Shown piece by piece: positions 44,619 through 53,029 of a stretch of DNA of 64,000 nucleotides. The notes beneath the pieces were generated by a model. It had not been told where the DNA came from, did no database searches, and saw nothing but the letters and a program-made list of their open reading frames with translations. The stretch is taken from the NCBI GenBank assembly GCA_963822095.1, contig CAWGGS010000007.1, positions 17,351 to 81,350 of the forward strand. Reading direction: 5' to 3'. This DNA is from CAWGGS01 sp963822095. GTDB lineage: Bacteria; Desulfobacterota; Desulfobulbia; Desulfobulbales; Desulfocapsaceae. The position numbers were made by a program, and so were the translations under genes. Every line of letters starts with the position of its first letter. Within the stretch, counting starts at the first letter, position 1.

Positions 44619-45908
44619 ATGAACGAAAAAGCAACATTGCATGTCGGCGGCAAAAGCTATGACCTGGATGTCTTCCCTGGAACTGAAAACGAAAAATGCA
44701 TTGATATTCAGCAATTACGTTCAACAAGCGGTTATATTACCATGGACCCCGGTTTTGGCAATACGGGTTCATGTTACTCGTCAATCACCTATGTGGATGG
44801 AAAAAACGGTATCCTCCGCTACCGAGGATATCCAATAGAAGAAATTGCTGAAAAAGCAAATTTTGTGGAAGTCGCCTATCTCATTCTTTATGGTGAACTG
44901 CCCAACGAGAAACAATATAAAAGCTTTTCAGAAGACCTCAACAAATATGCCTCGCTCAATACTAATCTGAAACACCACTTTTCCGGCTTTCCCAAGGACG
45001 CACCACCGATGGCCATCCTGTCGGCAATGCTTAACCTGATCTCCTGTTTTCATCCCGACGTCCTGGAAGTCCACTCCGAAGGACCTGCGTTTGACAGAAC
45101 CGCTGCTTTGTTGCTGTCGAAGGTTCGCACCATCAGCGCCTTTGCCTACCGAATGGCCGACGGCAAACCATTCAACCACCCCAATCCGAACCTGAGTTAC
45201 TGCGCGAATTTCCTCCACATGATGTTTTCTGAACCGTTTCAGGAGTATACAGTTAGCCCAGTGGTGGAAAAAGCCATGAATCTGTTCCTGGTTCTGCATG
45301 CCGATCATGAACAGAATTGCTCAACATCCACTGTTCGGGTTGTGGGCAGTTCCCGAGCCAATCTGTTCAGCTCCGTAGCGGCAGGTGTGTGTGCCCTTTG
45401 GGGACCATTACACGGAGGAGCCAACACAGGCGTCATTAAAATGTTGGAAGATATCAAGGCCTCAGGGAGACCTGTCACCTATTATATCAACAAGGCAAAA
45501 GATAAAAACAGCGACTTCAGGCTAATGGGTTTCGGCCATCGTGTATATAAAAATTTCGATCCGAGGTCGATTATCCTGAAAAAACAGGTCCACGATGTTC
45601 TGCAAGAGTTGAATTTCGATGACACTCTTCTTGAAATTGCACTGGAACTTGAAGCAGCCACGTTGAGTGATGAGTATTTCATCAGCCGGCATCTCTATCC
45701 TAATGTAGATTTCTACAGTGGCATCCTGCTCCGAGCCATAGGGATTCCGCTTAATATGTACACGGTTATGTTCGCTATAGGAAGAATGCCGGGCTGGATT
45801 TCCAACTGGAAGGAATTACACCAGCACCACCAACGCATCTCCCGGCCACGGCAGATCTATACAGGCTACAACCAAAGGGAATTCATATCGATGGCAAAAC
45901 GCCCTTGA
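44619..45908 (+). CDS. gltA: Citrate synthase
   Basis: A 429-residue type II (hexameric) citrate synthase. The active-site motifs are intact: HADHEQNCSTSTVRVVGSSRAN near 228-247, GPLHGGAN near 265, FGHRVYK near 308 and the aspartate in YPNVDFYSGI near 365. It condenses acetyl-CoA, here from beta-oxidation, with oxaloacetate. AGAGGAAAAT precedes the ATG. A single-gene transcript is likely: promoter at 44471 and a hairpin after the stop. Confidence 0.95.
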   Translation: MNEKATLHVGGKSYDLDVFPGTENEKCIDIQQLRSTSGYITMDPGFGNTGSCYSSITYVDGKNGILRYRGYPIEEIAEKANFVEVAYLILYGELPNEKQYKSFSEDLNKYASLNTNLKHHFSGFPKDAPPMAILSAMLNLISCFHPDVLEVHSEGPAFDRTAALLLSKVRTISAFAYRMADGKPFNHPNPNLSYCANFLHMMFSEPFQEYTVSPVVEKAMNLFLVLHADHEQNCSTSTVRVVGSSRANLFSSVAAGVCALWGPLHGGANTGVIKMLEDIKASGRPVTYYINKAKDKNSDFRLMGFGHRVYKNFDPRSIILKKQVHDVLQELNFDDTLLEIALELEAATLSDEYFISRHLYPNVDFYSGILLRAIGIPLNMYTVMFAIGRMPGWISNWKELHQHHQRISRPRQIYTGYNQREFISMAKRP

Positions 45909-45929
45909 GTCTGCTGATCCCCTCTTCAC

Positions 45930-45960
45930 GAATGGGCAATTCTCGACAAATTGCCCATTC
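45930..45960 (+). terminator. Hairpin after citrate synthase
   Basis: A 12-bp perfect stem (GAATGGGCAATT / AATTGCCCATTC) with a 7-base loop, 21 bases after the stop. It lacks a T-run, so termination is uncertain. Confidence 0.4.
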
Positions 45961-45998
45961 TACCCAACCGTAAAAATTCAAAGTTTACTCAGGGGATG

Positions 45999-46193
45999 TC
46001 AGGAGGCAGCCATAATTTCCTCTATTGTTTTTCCTCCGATTCCTAAATTCACATCCTCCAGCTCATTGATCGAAAAAACAAAATGTTGCTCAGGGATCTT
46101 TGTTATCTTCACTGCAGCAGCCGTCATTTTCTCAATGAGTTCTTTTTTGGTTTCAGCCGATGTTTTTCGCATTGTAATTGTAACGATAGGCAT
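45999..46193 (-). CDS. 4-oxalocrotonate tautomerase-family protein
   Basis: A 64-residue protein starting MPIVTITMRK, so the catalytic N-terminal proline is exposed once Met is removed. Length and the PEQHFVFSINELEDVNLGIGGKT core match small 4-oxalocrotonate tautomerase proteins. The frame is open further upstream, but GGAGAG and the Pro fix the start. It faces away from the acyl-CoA ligase at 46389; a large inverted repeat lies between them. Confidence 0.85.
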   Translation of the reverse strand: MPIVTITMRKTSAETKKELIEKMTAAAVKITKIPEQHFVFSINELEDVNLGIGGKTIEEIMAAS

Positions 46194-46214
46194 GATATGC
46201 TCTCCTATAATTGA

Positions 46215-46281
46215 ATGGTTGATACAATATATGTACCGTGATACTTTATTTGTACCACAGTACATTTATTGTATCAACCAT
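46215..46281. promoter_or_regulatory. Large inverted repeat between tautomerase and acyl-CoA ligase genes
   Basis: Arms ATGGTTGATACAATATATGT (from 46215) and its complement ending at 46281, 21 of 22 bases paired with a 23-base spacer. The arms hold GATAC/GTATC and GTAC boxes, and a further TGTAC-type pair lies in the spacer. It occupies the shared promoter region, so it is probably an operator for both genes. Confidence 0.65.
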
Positions 46282-46388
46282 TTATTGATTTGACGATTGT
46301 TTTTTATTTTCTCGGGCAGACGTTTGGGGTTATCGAAGACAAGATATAACCACCAATCCCCTTGTCTAAATCAATGGAGGAAATGCCG

Positions 46389-47999
46389 ATGAATGAATCA
46401 AGTGTAAATTACGATGTACTCACTCCTGTACAGTTTTTGATCCGTAGCGCCAACGTGTACCCAGATAAAACTGCCGTTATATATGGAAATTCCCGTTGCA
46501 CCTATAAAGAATTTTACGCTCGGGTCAACCGTCTTGCCGACGCTCTCAAAAAGAAGGGAATCGGTGTCGACGACAAGGTGGCGTTTCTCTGTCCGAACAT
46601 ACCTCCGATGCTGGAGGCCCACTATGCCGTGCCGATGATCGGAGCCGTTCTGGTGAGCATCAATATCCGCCTGTCACCCAAGGAGATCGCTTACATCATC
46701 AATCATTCCGATGCCAAAGCCGTATTTGTCGACTCGGAGTTCGCCAAAGCCGTTCAACCGGCTCTCGCGGAACTGGATCAAGTCGATTTTTTTGTCAATA
46801 TTTGCGATGTGTCAGAAGATAAACCTCTACCCGGAACCGACTACGAGAGCTTTTTGGCCTCGGGTTCACCTGATCCGATGCCTGTTACCGTCGAAGACGA
46901 GCGTCAGGTGGCAACGATTAATTACACAAGTGGAACCACGGGACAACCCAAAGGAGTTATGTACCATCACCGGGGTGCTTATCTGAACGCTATTGGGGAG
47001 ATTCTCGAATCAGGAATGGATCCGACCTCGGTCTATCTCTGGACCCTGCCGATGTTTCATTGTAATGGCTGGTGTTTCACCTGGGGTGTTACTGCGATCG
47101 GAGGCACCCATGTCTGTCTCCGTCAGGTCATCGCGGAAGACGTCTTCCGCCTTATTCAGGAAGAAAATGTCTCCCATCTCTGTGCCGCACCCACTATTTT
47201 GATTATGATGATCAACTTTCCCGGTGCGGAGAAAGTTAAGATGCAGCGACCTCTGCAAATCATGACGGCTGGCGCGCCCCCCTCGCCGACAGTCATTCAG
47301 AAGATGGAGGCAATCGGGGCAAACATCACCCATACATATGGTCTGACCGAAGTCTATGGACCTCACAGCGTCTGTGCCTGGCAGCAGCAATGGGATACCC
47401 TGTCAGGCGATGAAAAAGCCAAGATGAAATCCCGTCAGGGGGTTCCGTTTATCGTTAGCAGATACATGAATGTGGTCAATCTTGAGACGATGGAGCCGGT
47501 CGCCAGGGATGGCAAGACCATAGGAGAGATTATTATGCGTGGCAACAATGTCATGCTCGGGTATTATAAAGATCCCAAGGCAACGGAAAAGGCCTTCAGG
47601 GGAGGGTGGTTTCACAGCGGCGATCTTGCTGTGATGCACCCCAATGGTTATGCGGAGATCAAAGACCGCGATAAGGATATCATCATCAGCGGTGGTGAAA
47701 ATATCTCCTCAGTGGAGATAGAAAACGTCATCTACCGGCATCCCGCAGTCCAGGAAGTCGCGGTCGTCTCCTCCCCAGACCCCAAGTGGGGTGAGGTTCC
47801 GAAGGCCTTTGTGGTCCCGAAGGAGGGATGCACGCCAACTGCCGAAGAAATTATAAACTTCTGCAAAGATAACTTGGCTCGATTTAAAGCCCCGAAACAA
47901 ATAGAATTCTGCCAATTGCCAAAAACGGCAACAGGTAAGATTCTGAAATTCAAACTCCGGGAAAAAGAATGGGAAGGTCGTGACCGAAAGGTAAACTGA
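46389..47999 (+). CDS. AMP-dependent acyl-CoA synthetase/ligase
   Basis: A protein of about 536 residues from the ATG at 46389, chosen because GGAGG lies 8 bases before it; a TTG at 46362 and ATGs at 46374 and 46383 are in frame. Motifs: NYTSGTTGQPKGVMYHH near 180, THTYGLTEVYGP near 318, WFHSGDLAVMHPNGYAEIKDRDKDIIISGGENISSVEIE near 405-450 and catalytic lysine in PKTATGKILKFKLRE near 515. It belongs to the fatty-acyl/AMP-ligase group. It is divergent from the tautomerase. Confidence 0.92.
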   Translation: MNESSVNYDVLTPVQFLIRSANVYPDKTAVIYGNSRCTYKEFYARVNRLADALKKKGIGVDDKVAFLCPNIPPMLEAHYAVPMIGAVLVSINIRLSPKEIAYIINHSDAKAVFVDSEFAKAVQPALAELDQVDFFVNICDVSEDKPLPGTDYESFLASGSPDPMPVTVEDERQVATINYTSGTTGQPKGVMYHHRGAYLNAIGEILESGMDPTSVYLWTLPMFHCNGWCFTWGVTAIGGTHVCLRQVIAEDVFRLIQEENVSHLCAAPTILIMMINFPGAEKVKMQRPLQIMTAGAPPSPTVIQKMEAIGANITHTYGLTEVYGPHSVCAWQQQWDTLSGDEKAKMKSRQGVPFIVSRYMNVVNLETMEPVARDGKTIGEIIMRGNNVMLGYYKDPKATEKAFRGGWFHSGDLAVMHPNGYAEIKDRDKDIIISGGENISSVEIENVIYRHPAVQEVAVVSSPDPKWGEVPKAFVVPKEGCTPTAEEIINFCKDNLARFKAPKQIEFCQLPKTATGKILKFKLREKEWEGRDRKVN

Positions 48000-48047
48000 T
48001 ATCCTTGTCGGTAGGCCATAAAGCTTCCCCCTACAAGATGCCCCGTT

Positions 48048-48080
48048 CTCTGCCATCAGGGATTTGTCCCGACGGCAGAG
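48048..48080. other. Hairpin after the acyl-CoA ligase gene
   Basis: CTCTGCC / GGCAGAG with an inner GGGA/TCCC pair, between the convergent ligase and the small gene at 48111. No T-run on either strand. Confidence 0.4.
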
Positions 48081-48110
48081 AGATCACCTATTTCCCCACG
48101 CCGTGCACCG

Positions 48111-48320
48111 TCAATCCTTGCCGGTGCTCTTATCGTATGTCCTGACTAACGTAAGATACCTCTCCTGTATATTTGGATCAAGAATACTATTTTTCTCAAG
48201 TACTAATCGAACCTCTGACTCTTCCATCTCAATTGCCTCGAAGAGTAAGAGTTCATTACAAATATCATGTGCTTTGGCAACAACATCCTCTAAAGGATCA
48301 AAGTCGTTGTTTGTGGTCAT
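48111..48320 (-). CDS. Small acidic protein of unknown function
   Basis: A 69-residue protein starting MTTNNDFDPL, helical and acidic, with no family recognised. Its start overlaps the end of the gene at 48298-48612 by 23 bases, and a GGAG lies before the ATG, so the pair looks translationally coupled. A TTG at 48329 is an alternative start. Confidence 0.55.
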   Translation of the reverse strand: MTTNNDFDPLEDVVAKAHDICNELLLFEAIEMEESEVRLVLEKNSILDPNIQERYLTLVRTYDKSTGKD

Positions 48321-48612
48321 GGTCTCCAAAGAGGCACCCTTTGTTGTTTACAATAATAAAACTGCTTGATAAATTTTCGTTGAGATGAATGTTCTCAATC
48401 CGTTTTCGATCCACCTCTTCCCGACAAAGGGACAAACTATCATCAGGAAATTCATCTTCGGGAAGGATTTCCTCCTCAGTGGTATCAGAGGGCAACAGAA
48501 AAAACTTTGAGGCCTGCTCCCAAAACCCTTGGTCCTTCCGGAATTTCCCACTGAAGAGGTCGAGTAGTAATGTAAGACACAGACTTTCTTCCTGTAATAC
48601 GATTTCAGCCAT
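48298..48612 (-). CDS. Small protein of unknown function
   Basis: A 104-residue protein from the ATG at 48612, which follows GGAGGAAGTACA; the frame is open to 48768 but without a comparable site. The first 40 residues are helical (LCLTLLLDLFSGKFRKDQGF), followed by an acidic stretch (TTEEEILPEDEFPDDS) and a charged tail. No family recognised. It overlaps the next small gene by 23 bases, downstream of murA on the same strand. Confidence 0.55.
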   Translation of the reverse strand: MAEIVLQEESLCLTLLLDLFSGKFRKDQGFWEQASKFFLLPSDTTEEEILPEDEFPDDSLSLCREEVDRKRIENIHLNENLSSSFIIVNNKGCLFGDHDHKQRL

Positions 48613-49152
48613 TGTACTTCCTCCGACAGGCAACCATAGTTTTCCACCAGGGATAATCCCGCAAAAAACATCGGTCTCAAGATGATCAGATATAAAGCGA
48701 CCTCTGCAAGGTGCAAAAATCAGGTGCCCCCCGAACCTTTTTTCACCCAGTTTGCCGCAACAATGCAAACGAAGATATTTACAATGTCACCAGCGACGAA
48801 CAATCATGACCGAAGTATACAAAAGCTATCTCACATTTTTCCCACATTCGCGGCAAAGACGATTTTTTTTATTTTTTTTCCCTGTAGTCGGTTTGTTCGA
48901 CGCGGAGTCTTTGTCAATAAGAAGAGAAGATCGGGACTCATTCCGGTCCCACCTTGAGGGGATATACTCTTTTCAATATCAGAATGGATTTACCAAACCG
49001 ACAGAATCCAACTGCACAGAGGGGGAGCCGGAGCCGGTCACAGGACAAAAATGCCCTCCGGAAGACAGGTAAGCGTTTTAAAATCTTGCTTCGCCCGCAA
49101 ATGTCATAAAAACCACGCGCAGACGTGTAATTATGTATTTGCTGGCAACCCC
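48613..49152. other. Gap between murA and the small-gene pair
   Basis: No gene supported in 540 bases. A weak CACG-x6-CGTG hairpin followed by GTTTTTAT on the minus strand (about 49108-49130) could end the murA transcript. Confidence 0.3.
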
Positions 49153-50430
49153 TTACGCCTGCTCTTTCCAGACGCGGGCACCAAGGCCGGTGAGTTTCTC
49201 AACCATCCGTTCATACCCTCGCTCCAGATGATAGATTCTCGATATTTCAGTTCTTCCCGAAGCCGCAAGACCCGCAATAACCAGGGAAGAGCTGGCCCGC
49301 AGATCGGTAGCCATCACAGGCGCGCCGCAGAGTCCGCTCATACCTTTTCCATTAACGACCGCGGCATTTCCATTGATACGGATTTCGGCCCCCATCCTCT
49401 GCAGTTCACCGACGTGCATGAAACGGTTTTCGAAAATGGTCTCATTGATCACGCTGACACCGGAGCTCAAGGTCATAAGGGCCATGAATTGAGCCTGCAG
49501 ATCAGTGGGATAGCCCGGATAGGGCATGGTTTTTATATCGACACTTTTCAACACGCTATGCCCATTGCCCCGCCTTGCCGCAACCGATACCGTATCGTCA
49601 TCCACCGTAATCTCCATACCGGCAGCCCTGAGTTTTTCGATAAGAGCAGGCAGCTGCCCGGGGTTGCAACCGGTAATCACAGCTTCACCTCCAGTTGCGC
49701 CAACGGCAATGATATAGGTTCCGGCTTCGATCCTGTCGGGAATAATCTCACACTCTGCCGCGGAAAGGCTCTCTACACCGTGTATTTCCAGCCTGTCTGT
49801 TCCTTTTCCCAAGATCTCGGCTCCCATTTCCGTCAACATATCTATAAGATTGCCGATCTCCGGTTCACGGGCCGCATTCTTAATAACCGTTTTCCCCTTG
49901 GCAAGGGTTGCGGCCATAAGAAGATTTTCTGTACCTGTCACCGATGGAATATCAAAATAGACGGCATCTCCTTGCAGCCGTCCGTCGATCTCGGCATCGA
50001 CATAGCCGTTTTCCAGACGGCAGGTAACGCCTAATTGCTCAAAACCTTTGATATGAAAATTAATTGGACGCGCTCCGATCGCACAACCACCGGGCAGTGA
50101 TACTTTTGCTCGGCCAAGCCTGGCCAGAAGCGGTCCCAAGACCAGGACAGAAGCCCGCATGGTTTTTACCAGATCATAGGATACCTCGGAGTAGGCAAGC
50201 CCAGTGCTGTCGATGCTCAAGCTTGCCTCCTGTCTCTTCCAGGTCACGCCAAGGCTCTCAAGGAGTTTCAAGATCGTTCTGGTATCACGCAGATCAGGGA
50301 CGTTATGCAGATGATATGTACCGGGTGCCAACAACGTCGCGGCAATAAGAGGAAGCGCCGCATTTTTAGCACCGCTTATCCTGACCGTTCCCATTAAAGG
50401 TTTACCACCCTGAATTACCAGTTTTTCCAT
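49153..50430 (-). CDS. murA: UDP-N-acetylglucosamine 1-carboxyvinyltransferase
   Basis: A 425-residue enolpyruvyl transferase, first committed step of peptidoglycan synthesis. The start MEKLVIQGGKPLMGTVRISG and the catalytic cysteine in LPGGCAIGARPINFH (about residue 117; the fosfomycin target) are typical, as are ATDLRASSSLVIAGLAA and the C-terminal ERMVEKLTGLGA. The frame is open to 50502, but the ATG at 50430 with AGAAGGT upstream gives the right N-terminus. It follows prmC by 8 bases. Confidence 0.95.
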   Translation of the reverse strand: MEKLVIQGGKPLMGTVRISGAKNAALPLIAATLLAPGTYHLHNVPDLRDTRTILKLLESLGVTWKRQEASLSIDSTGLAYSEVSYDLVKTMRASVLVLGPLLARLGRAKVSLPGGCAIGARPINFHIKGFEQLGVTCRLENGYVDAEIDGRLQGDAVYFDIPSVTGTENLLMAATLAKGKTVIKNAAREPEIGNLIDMLTEMGAEILGKGTDRLEIHGVESLSAAECEIIPDRIEAGTYIIAVGATGGEAVITGCNPGQLPALIEKLRAAGMEITVDDDTVSVAARRGNGHSVLKSVDIKTMPYPGYPTDLQAQFMALMTLSSGVSVINETIFENRFMHVGELQRMGAEIRINGNAAVVNGKGMSGLCGAPVMATDLRASSSLVIAGLAASGRTEISRIYHLERGYERMVEKLTGLGARVWKEQA

Positions 50431-50438
50431 CTCTTTTG

Positions 50439-51314
50439 TTACCTTCTTGTAAGTCTTGCCGAGAGGACCCGATCTCTTCGGGCATAATCGGGCAGCACGC
50501 AAATATGCTCAAAACTATATCCTTGATTGTCACACCTGGAAAATATCTCTTGAACCTGTCTTCCCTGTGTCGCCCCAATCTCCATAAATAGCCACCCGCC
50601 TTCGGTCAAGAAGTGCGGAACGGACAATCGTATCCTCTCAATACTGTCAAGCCCGTTCACCCCTCCGTCCAGGGCCAATCGGGGTTCGTATTCAATGACC
50701 TCGGGTTCTAGATCACCTTCCATCTCATGCGTCGCCACATAAGGAGGATTTGAGACGATCAGTGAAAAGCGCTCACCCGGCAGAAAGGAATTCAGGAGGT
50801 CCGCCTGGACAAAATCAATCAATCGCTCAACTCCGTGCCGGTAAGCGTTCTTCAAGGCAACCTGAAGCGCCCTTTTTGACAGGTCGACGGCAATCACCTT
50901 CTTGTTCAACTCACGGGCCAGGACAACGGCAATCACTCCACTGCCGCAACAGAGATCGAGCATAAGTCCCTCGGCCAATCCCTTCGCTTTGACGGTCTTC
51001 AACGCCGTCTCCAACAGGAATTCGGTTTCCGGCCTCGGGATGAGGACATCTCCGGTGACCAAGAAGGGCAGTGACCAGAATTCCCGCTCTCCGAGTATGT
51101 AGGCAACCGGTTCCCTCTTTTTCCTGCGGGCCAGCAGCAGGAAGAAGCATTTTTCATCCTCCGGCCTCACCTCGTTATCCCCGGCCAGGTAAAGCTGCGT
51201 CCTGCTCATTGAAAGGCAGTGTCCCAGCAGCAGGCAGACATCTGAAGAGGCATCAAAGATACCTGCGGCCTCCAATTCAGAAATCCCCTGCTTTAGAAGC
51301 TCACCTACCCGCAT
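50439..51314 (-). CDS. prmC: Peptide chain release factor N5-glutamine methyltransferase
   Basis: A 291-residue SAM-dependent methyltransferase that modifies the Gln of the GGQ loop in release factors. The SAM motif LDLCCGSGVIAVVLA is near residues 119-133 and the catalytic NPPY is in IVSNPPYVA near 189. It directly follows prfA (15 bases), whose product is its substrate. Confidence 0.94.
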   Translation of the reverse strand: MRVGELLKQGISELEAAGIFDASSDVCLLLGHCLSMSRTQLYLAGDNEVRPEDEKCFFLLLARRKKREPVAYILGEREFWSLPFLVTGDVLIPRPETEFLLETALKTVKAKGLAEGLMLDLCCGSGVIAVVLARELNKKVIAVDLSKRALQVALKNAYRHGVERLIDFVQADLLNSFLPGERFSLIVSNPPYVATHEMEGDLEPEVIEYEPRLALDGGVNGLDSIERIRLSVPHFLTEGGWLFMEIGATQGRQVQEIFSRCDNQGYSFEHICVLPDYARRDRVLSARLTRR

Positions 51315-51329
51315 GAATTCCAGGCCACC

Positions 51330-52400
51330 TTACTGCATCATTTTTAACTTTTCCGCCTGATCATGGGCGATCAACGGGTAAATTACTTCATCGAGTTTCC
51401 CGTTGACGATGGTTTCCAACTTATAAAGCGTCAGATTAATTCTATGATCAGTCAATCTTCCCTGAGGGAAATTATAAGTCCGAATCCGCTCACTCCTATC
51501 TCCGCTTCCGACCTGACTTTTCCTGTCCTGCGAGATTTTATCGTGTTGTTCCTGTTGTCTTTTGTCTAAAAGCCTGGCCCGAAGGACGATGAGCGCCTTA
51601 GCCTTATTCTTATGTTGAGACTTTTCATCCTGGCAGGTAACCACTAACCCGGTCGGCAGGTGGGTCACCCGCACAGCCGAATCGGTGGTATTGACACTTT
51701 GTCCCCCAGGTCCTGAAGAGCGGTAGACATCGAATTTCAAATCATTCATATCAATACCCATCTCAACCTCATCGGCCTCGGGCAGGATGGCCACCGTCAC
51801 TGCCGAAGTGTGTATGCGCCCCTGCGTCTCCGTTTCCGGGACACGTTGAACCCGATGAACACCGCTTTCATACTTCAGCCTGGAATAGACCTGATCCCCA
51901 CTGATAAGAGCTATAATCTCCTTGAAACCGCCGATTCCCAGAGGGCTGGAACTCATTATCTCAACTTTCCATCCCATGGTCTCCGCAAAGCGGGAATACA
52001 TCCGAAACAAATCGCCCACGAATAATGCCGCCTCATCACCTCCGGTCCCGGCCCTGATTTCCAGAAAGGTATTTTTTTCATCATTCGGGTCCTTGGGCAA
52101 CAGGAAGACCTGGATTTTTCTTTCCAGTTCCGCTTCCTCTTCGACAAGGTCATCAAGCTCACTCCGTGCCAACTCCTTCAGTTCAGGATCTTCTTCTTCA
52201 TCGTGAAGAATGGCCCTGTTTTCAGCAACATTGTCTTTGACCCTTTTGTATTTTGAATAGAGCGCATTGAGTCGGACCAGCTGTGAATGTTCCCGGACAA
52301 TTCGCTGGTATTCTTTTTGATCGTTAAGAAGGGAGGGATCTGAGAGGCGTCCTTCCAAATCAGAAATTTTCTCTTCTAAATTATCAAACTTCTCAAACAT
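51330..52400 (-). CDS. prfA: Peptide chain release factor 1
   Basis: A 356-residue class I release factor reading UAA and UAG. The GGQ loop is in SSGPGGQSVNTTDSAVRVTH near residue 235, and the anticodon-like region near 190 (SGVHRVQRVPETETQGRIHTS) is typical of RF1. It is between rpmE and prmC on the same strand, but the rpmE terminator lies upstream, so it may have its own promoter in the 230-base gap. Confidence 0.95.
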   Translation of the reverse strand: MFEKFDNLEEKISDLEGRLSDPSLLNDQKEYQRIVREHSQLVRLNALYSKYKRVKDNVAENRAILHDEEEDPELKELARSELDDLVEEEAELERKIQVFLLPKDPNDEKNTFLEIRAGTGGDEAALFVGDLFRMYSRFAETMGWKVEIMSSSPLGIGGFKEIIALISGDQVYSRLKYESGVHRVQRVPETETQGRIHTSAVTVAILPEADEVEMGIDMNDLKFDVYRSSGPGGQSVNTTDSAVRVTHLPTGLVVTCQDEKSQHKNKAKALIVLRARLLDKRQQEQHDKISQDRKSQVGSGDRSERIRTYNFPQGRLTDHRINLTLYKLETIVNGKLDEVIYPLIAHDQAEKLKMMQ

Positions 52401-52538
52401 GAGGACCTCGCAAAAGTGTCAAAGACTGCTGTAGAAACACATATTTTCAACACGTTACAACGCAGAACCGTCAAGCGGAAGCCTTTTGCAAAGGCGACGG
52501 AAAGAGGTATCCCGACGGCAAATATTTGTCGAACGGAT

Positions 52539-52577
52539 AAAAAAAGTCCACAGCCATGTTCGGAAATCGCTGTGGAC
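52539..52577 (-). terminator. Intrinsic terminator after rpmE
   Basis: On the minus strand GTCCACAGC / GCTGTGGAC with a 14-base loop, followed by seven T. It lies 54 bases after rpmE. Confidence 0.85.
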
Positions 52578-52630
52578 CGGAAGAAGCTTTGGAACAGCAT
52601 GGGATGGTCATCCCTGATGCCAAAAGGATA

Positions 52631-52852
52631 TTACGCTTTATTCTGTTTCTCGAAATGTTTTGCGTAGCGTCGCTTATATTTCTCGATACGACCAGCCGTA
52701 TCTACAAGTTTCTGTTTCCCTGTGAAAAACGGATGACAGGCTGAACATATTTCAACTTTGATCTCCTTTTCCACGGAACCAATCTCAATCTCATTACCGC
52801 AGGCACAATGTACCGTCAATTGATGATATTCCGGATGAATGCCTTCTTTCAT
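52631..52852 (-). CDS. rpmE: 50S ribosomal protein L31, zinc-binding type
   Basis: A 73-residue protein from the ATG at 52852 (MKEGIHPEYHQL). CACG and CSACHPFF hold the zinc-binding cysteines of the C+ form. It lies 178 bases after rho, in the common rho-rpmE-prfA order. Confidence 0.94.
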   Translation of the reverse strand: MKEGIHPEYHQLTVHCACGNEIEIGSVEKEIKVEICSACHPFFTGKQKLVDTAGRIEKYKRRYAKHFEKQNKA

Positions 52853-53029
52853 AATCCTTAACTCCTCTATCAAGATTCCAAAAATACATCAGAAGTATAT
52901 ACTGAAGCGAACCAATAAAAATATGAATCAATCATTATAACCTTCCGAAAAATAAATTCAACACAAATCGCTTTGTGCTTTCGATCGGCACCCTACAGAC
53001 AATGCAACACCAGGGGCTATGGAGGAATA

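Noticed and set aside
49051..50034. Open frame of 327 codons on the plus strand opposite murA
   Set aside because: Antisense of a full-length murA with intact active site; composition is not protein-like.
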